NCBI GenBank assembly: GCA_023431725.1
Contig: JAEYVN010000379.1
Coordinates: 1-8,418, forward strand
Origin: Pseudomonadota bacterium
GTDB taxonomy: Bacteria; Pseudomonadota; Alphaproteobacteria; Rhizobiales; Xanthobacteraceae
Length of the DNA stretch: 8,418 nucleotides
Direction: 5' to 3'
Part shown: in pieces, positions 6,626-8,418 of the stretch
Layout: each line of letters starts with the position of its first letter
How positions within the stretch are numbered: the first letter of the stretch is position 1
Position numbers and translations under genes: made by a program
Notes under the pieces: model-generated
Told to the model about the DNA's origin: nothing
The model's input: the letters and a program-made list of their open reading frames with translations, nothing else
The model's database searches: none

Positions 6626-7290
6626 GCGCCGTAAATCCTCTCGTACAGATTTCTGAAAATGCCCGCCGTGACGCCCCAGATGTAACGCTCTCCGAACGGG
6701 ATCGCATAATAGGTGCGCATCAGCCCCTGCCAATCGCGGCTGTGCTTCTGATGATTGGCGGCTTCCATCATGAACGACAGCGGCACCTCGAAGGCATCAT
6801 CGACTTCGCCGGGATTGAGCGTGAGCGTGAAGCCGGGCTTTACCCGCGCGACGACGGGAACAATACGATAGCCGAGCGTCGTCATATACACATCGAGGTA
6901 GCCGATCGGATCGATCGCATCGGCATGCAATCCGACCTCCTCGTCCGCTTCGCGCATGGCCGCCGCCAACGGCGTTGCATCCGTCGGGTCGATCTTGCCG
7001 CCCGGGAATGCGATCTGTCCCGCATGCTGCGGCAAGTGCGCCGTGCGCTGGGTCAGCATCACCATCGGCTCGTCGCGCTCGACCACGCCGATCAAGACTG
7101 CCGCCGGCTTGATGGGCCGCACCGCCGCCATCGCCTGTGACACCGGGTCGAGATCATGGTCGCCGCGGAGCGGCAATGCATCCGGATCGGTCAGGCCGAC
7201 CGGCTCATCGAGTGTCAGCAGGCGCCGGGCACGATCGAAGAAATCGTTGTGTGGCGTATTCGAGGAAGCAGCGGGCGACGCGCGCGTCAT
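6622..7290 (-). CDS. NUDIX CoA pyrophosphatase (NudL/YeaB-type)
   Basis: This 222-residue hydrolase is predicted to split coenzyme A and its derivatives into 3',5'-ADP and phosphopantetheine in the cytoplasm, trimming CoA pools or removing oxidised CoA. The family-specific motif LTQRTAHLPQHAGQIAFPGG (79-98) runs directly into the NUDIX box, which starts at GGK (97-99) and has READEEVG at 113-120. E114, E117 and E118 are the expected metal-binding acids. The loop GEVDDAFEVPL (161-171) and the Y-x-I-W-G-x-T-A segment (203-210) are also typical of CoA-type members. The ATG at 7290 shares one base with the previous stop (TGATG) and has AAGGA nine nt upstream, which decides it over an in-frame ATG at 7344 inside the upstream gene. 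It is the second gene of the operon. It could act on another nucleoside diphosphate derivative, but the extra motif argues for CoA. Confidence 0.94.
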   Translation of the reverse strand: MTRASPAASSNTPHNDFFDRARRLLTLDEPVGLTDPDALPLRGDHDLDPVSQAMAAVRPIKPAAVLIGVVERDEPMVMLTQRTAHLPQHAGQIAFPGGKIDPTDATPLAAAMREADEEVGLHADAIDPIGYLDVYMTTLGYRIVPVVARVKPGFTLTLNPGEVDDAFEVPLSFMMEAANHQKHSRDWQGLMRTYYAIPFGERYIWGVTAGIFRNLYERIYGA

Positions 7291-7889
7291 CAGTTCAAGT
7301 CCTTCAATGCGTCGGCCTTCGCCATCGGAAAGAACGTGCCGCACGATTCAAGTCCGAACATGCTTGAACCATCCACGTCGCGTTCTTCACCCAACGCTAC
7401 CAGATCGTAAAACAGGGCTCGCGTCACCTTCGCCCACAGGCCGCGCCTGACATGCAGATAGGGTTTGATGCCGCCAGTCGCGATTTCCGGCTCGAAACGC
7501 AAGCCGTGTTCGGAATCGCATGTCACCCAATCGTCCACATTGGTCCGGAAATGCAAGCAGGGGCCTGTGGCCGTCTCCTCCCGCTGCATCTCGACGGCGA
7601 GGAACGGTGCATCCTCAACGACGATCCCGATCTTCTCCACCGGTGTCACCAGGAAGTATTTGTCATCCTCCCGCTTGAGCACCGAGGCAAAGAGCTTGAC
7701 CAGCGGCAGCCGGCCGATCGGCGTGCCGAGATAATGCCAACTGCCGTCGCCCGCGATCCGGATATCGAGATCGCCGCAGAAAGGTGGGTCCCAAAGATGA
7801 ACGGGCGGCAGGCCTTTCTCGCCCGTCTCGCGGATGGAGGCGGCAATGCCGTCCAGGCCGCCGGTATCCTTCTGCCTTTGCTTCGCCAT
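7290..7889 (-). CDS. DUF1285 domain protein
   Basis: A 199-residue soluble protein of unknown biochemical function that I recognise as the DUF1285 (COG3816) family. The core is GDLDIRIAGDGSWHYLGTPI (39-58), followed by a beta-rich region with LVTPVEKIGIVVEDAPF (80-96) and a C-terminal block RGLWAKVTRALFYDLV (149-164), all in the family's usual order and length. There is no signal peptide, membrane helix or catalytic triad that I can identify. It is the first gene of the minus-strand operon and is coupled to the CoA pyrophosphatase by a TGATG junction. The start ATG at 7889 has only a poor ribosome binding site (AAGA region), so a slightly different start is possible, though MAKQRQKD looks natural. 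The operon promoter should lie in 7890-8099, but I cannot place it. Confidence 0.9.
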   Translation of the reverse strand: MAKQRQKDTGGLDGIAASIRETGEKGLPPVHLWDPPFCGDLDIRIAGDGSWHYLGTPIGRLPLVKLFASVLKREDDKYFLVTPVEKIGIVVEDAPFLAVEMQREETATGPCLHFRTNVDDWVTCDSEHGLRFEPEIATGGIKPYLHVRRGLWAKVTRALFYDLVALGEERDVDGSSMFGLESCGTFFPMAKADALKDLN

Positions 7890-7940
7890 GGTTTGTCTTA
7901 AGCCTGTCGTGAGCTGCCTGACAATGGAGTATTCCCCCGC

Positions 7941-8087
7941 GTGACAGTGATCGTCCCCAAGGGGCCAGAGATCAGCAAAAAATGGCGTAAGCTACTGAAA
8001 TCCGGGCGAGACGAGGCGAGATTCGTCGCAGTTTCCGGGAAAGATTACAGTCCGCGGGTGGCGCGCTTGTTGCATCGCATCCCGTAG
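7941..8087 (+). CDS. Possible 48-residue basic small protein
   Basis: A short frame in the divergent intergenic region, GTG at 7941 to TAG at 8085-8087. It encodes a basic, mostly soluble peptide beginning MTVIVPKGPEISKKW and ending VARLLHRIP. GGAG at 7926-7929 lies 11 nt before the GTG, a slightly long but usable spacing. By eye roughly two thirds of third positions are G or C, lower than in the solid genes here, so coding is not assured. I recognise no family, no signal peptide and no membrane helix. The frame ends 12 nt before the palindromic repeat at 8100. It could be a chance frame, a leader peptide of the moxR operon, or a real small gene. Confidence 0.3.
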   Translation: MTVIVPKGPEISKKWRKLLKSGRDEARFVAVSGKDYSPRVARLLHRIP

Positions 8088-8099
8088 ATATATGGCCCA

Positions 8100-8147
8100 G
8101 AGCATGACGCCGAAAAATGCGACCGGTTTTCGGACAACATCATGCTC
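8100..8147. repeat. Palindromic REP-like element
   Basis: Nested inverted repeats: outer arms GAGCATGA (8100-8107) and TCATGCTC (8140-8147), inner arms CCGAAAA (8110-8116) and TTTTCGG (8127-8133), with an asymmetric inner bulge and a 10-nt loop. The outer ends plus the GAAAA and CCGGTTTTCGG core resemble the short dispersed palindromes I remember from Bradyrhizobium and Rhodopseudomonas intergenic regions. That resemblance is from memory; only one copy occurs in this window. Confidence 0.72.
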
Positions 8148-8215
8148 CAACGTATTGGAATCCATCACGTTTATGATTTGGATGGACGCCATCCAAAATC
8201 ATGATGATCTGATGG
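8146..8215. repeat. Two further hairpins directly before the moxR ribosome binding site
   Basis: A small hairpin TCCAA (8146-8150), loop CGTA, TTGGA (8155-8159) is followed by a large one. In the latter, ATGATTTGGATGG (8173-8185) pairs with CCATCCAAAATCAT (8189-8202), with a single bulged A and a 3-nt loop. Outer arms CCATCA (8162-8167) and TGATGG (8210-8215) extend the stem imperfectly. The hairpin ends 10 nt before the Shine-Dalgarno sequence. No T-run follows, so termination is unlikely; mRNA structure or part of a composite repeat is more likely. Confidence 0.7.
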
Positions 8216-8224
8216 CAGGACGAC

Positions 8225-8232
8225 AGAAGGAG
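8225..8232 (+). promoter_or_regulatory. Ribosome binding site of the MoxR ATPase gene
   Basis: AGAAGGAG lies seven nt before the ATG at 8240, a near-ideal Shine-Dalgarno sequence that fixes the start of the last gene. Confidence 0.85.
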
Positions 8233-8239
8233 CACATTC

Positions 8240-8418
8240 ATGCCGGCACCCGGCGAAAGCATCGATAAGCTCGAAGACATGATCGTCCGCGCCGCCGAGA
8301 CCACGGCGGCCCATGCGCGGGCCGCGAAGGAAGCGGTCGGTACCGTCATTTTCGGTCAGGAAAAGGTGGTCGAGCAGGCGCTGATTACCATCCTTTCCGG
8401 CGGCCATGCGCTGCTCGT
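8240..8418 (+). CDS. MoxR-family AAA+ ATPase, N-terminal part (cut by window edge)
   Basis: The first 59 codons of a MoxR-type AAA+ ATPase. MoxR proteins act as chaperone-like ATPases that help mature or activate protein complexes, often together with DUF58/von Willebrand-domain partners encoded just downstream. After a polar alpha-helical leader (residues 1-33), the sequence TVIFGQEKVVEQALITILSG (35-54) followed by GHALLV is the conserved entry to the AAA module; the Walker A loop should follow within ten residues, beyond the window. The start at 8240 is fixed by AGAAGGAG. The gene is divergent from the DUF1285 operon. From memory of rhizobial genomes, DUF58 and DUF4159 genes would be expected next. 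Family assignment rests on a short but characteristic segment. Confidence 0.9.
   Translation, partial: MPAPGESIDKLEDMIVRAAETTAAHARAAKEAVGTVIFGQEKVVEQALITILSGGHALL

Noticed and set aside
7992..8192. A 66-codon minus-strand frame in the DUF1285-moxR intergenic region
   Set aside because: It reads through the palindromic repeat cluster, and about half its residues derive from that repeat. It is the sort of spurious frame such repeats create, and it has no convincing start signal.

Overview
The window reads as chromosomal DNA from an alphaproteobacterium of the order Hyphomicrobiales (Rhizobiales), most like the Bradyrhizobiaceae/Xanthobacteraceae side. This rests on the high-GC, GC3-rich codon use, the petA (fbcF)-type Rieske gene followed by cytochrome b, the Omp31-like barrel ending in a short tail after NYRFG, the DUF6111/DUF1285 neighbours of the CCA enzyme, and a palindrome that resembles dispersed repeats I remember from that group. 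It is a core-genome segment; I see no phage, transposase, CRISPR array, tRNA or rRNA.

Left part (1-1115, minus strand): petA (Rieske iron-sulfur protein) followed by the 5' part of cytochrome b, which runs off the left edge. This is the start of the cytochrome bc1 operon. A 258-nt intergenic region separates it from a divergent plus-strand group (1374-3869): trmL (wobble 2'-O-methylation of tRNA), a Tat/Sec-exported L,D-transpeptidase whose C-terminal half looks like a catalytically dead copy of its own YkuD domain, and hemF (oxygen-dependent coproporphyrinogen oxidase). Gaps of 30 and 21 nt suggest co-transcription. The haem enzyme next to the haem-protein complex bc1 makes metabolic sense.

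Middle (3870-5070): a 413-nt gene-free stretch with several inverted repeats leads into a monocistronic outer-membrane beta-barrel gene with a strong ribosome binding site, a clear signal peptide and a textbook rho-independent terminator. Its predicted mature N-terminus is Ala-Asp, the motif by which L,D-transpeptidases are reported to couple barrel proteins to peptidoglycan in related alphaproteobacteria. An L,D-transpeptidase lies about 1.4 kb upstream.

Right part (5124-7889, minus strand): a compact, translationally coupled four-gene operon, transcribed right to left: DUF1285 protein, NUDIX CoA pyrophosphatase, DUF6111 two-helix membrane protein, and CCA tRNA nucleotidyltransferase. Stop and start codons overlap at all three junctions. 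After a 350-nt divergent intergenic region, which holds a possible 48-codon small gene and a run of three hairpins, a MoxR-type AAA ATPase begins on the plus strand at 8240 and leaves the window before its Walker A motif.

No wholly new system is apparent. The best leads are the duplicated transpeptidase domain, the possible transpeptidase-to-barrel link, the hairpin cluster just before the moxR ribosome binding site, and the possible small protein there.
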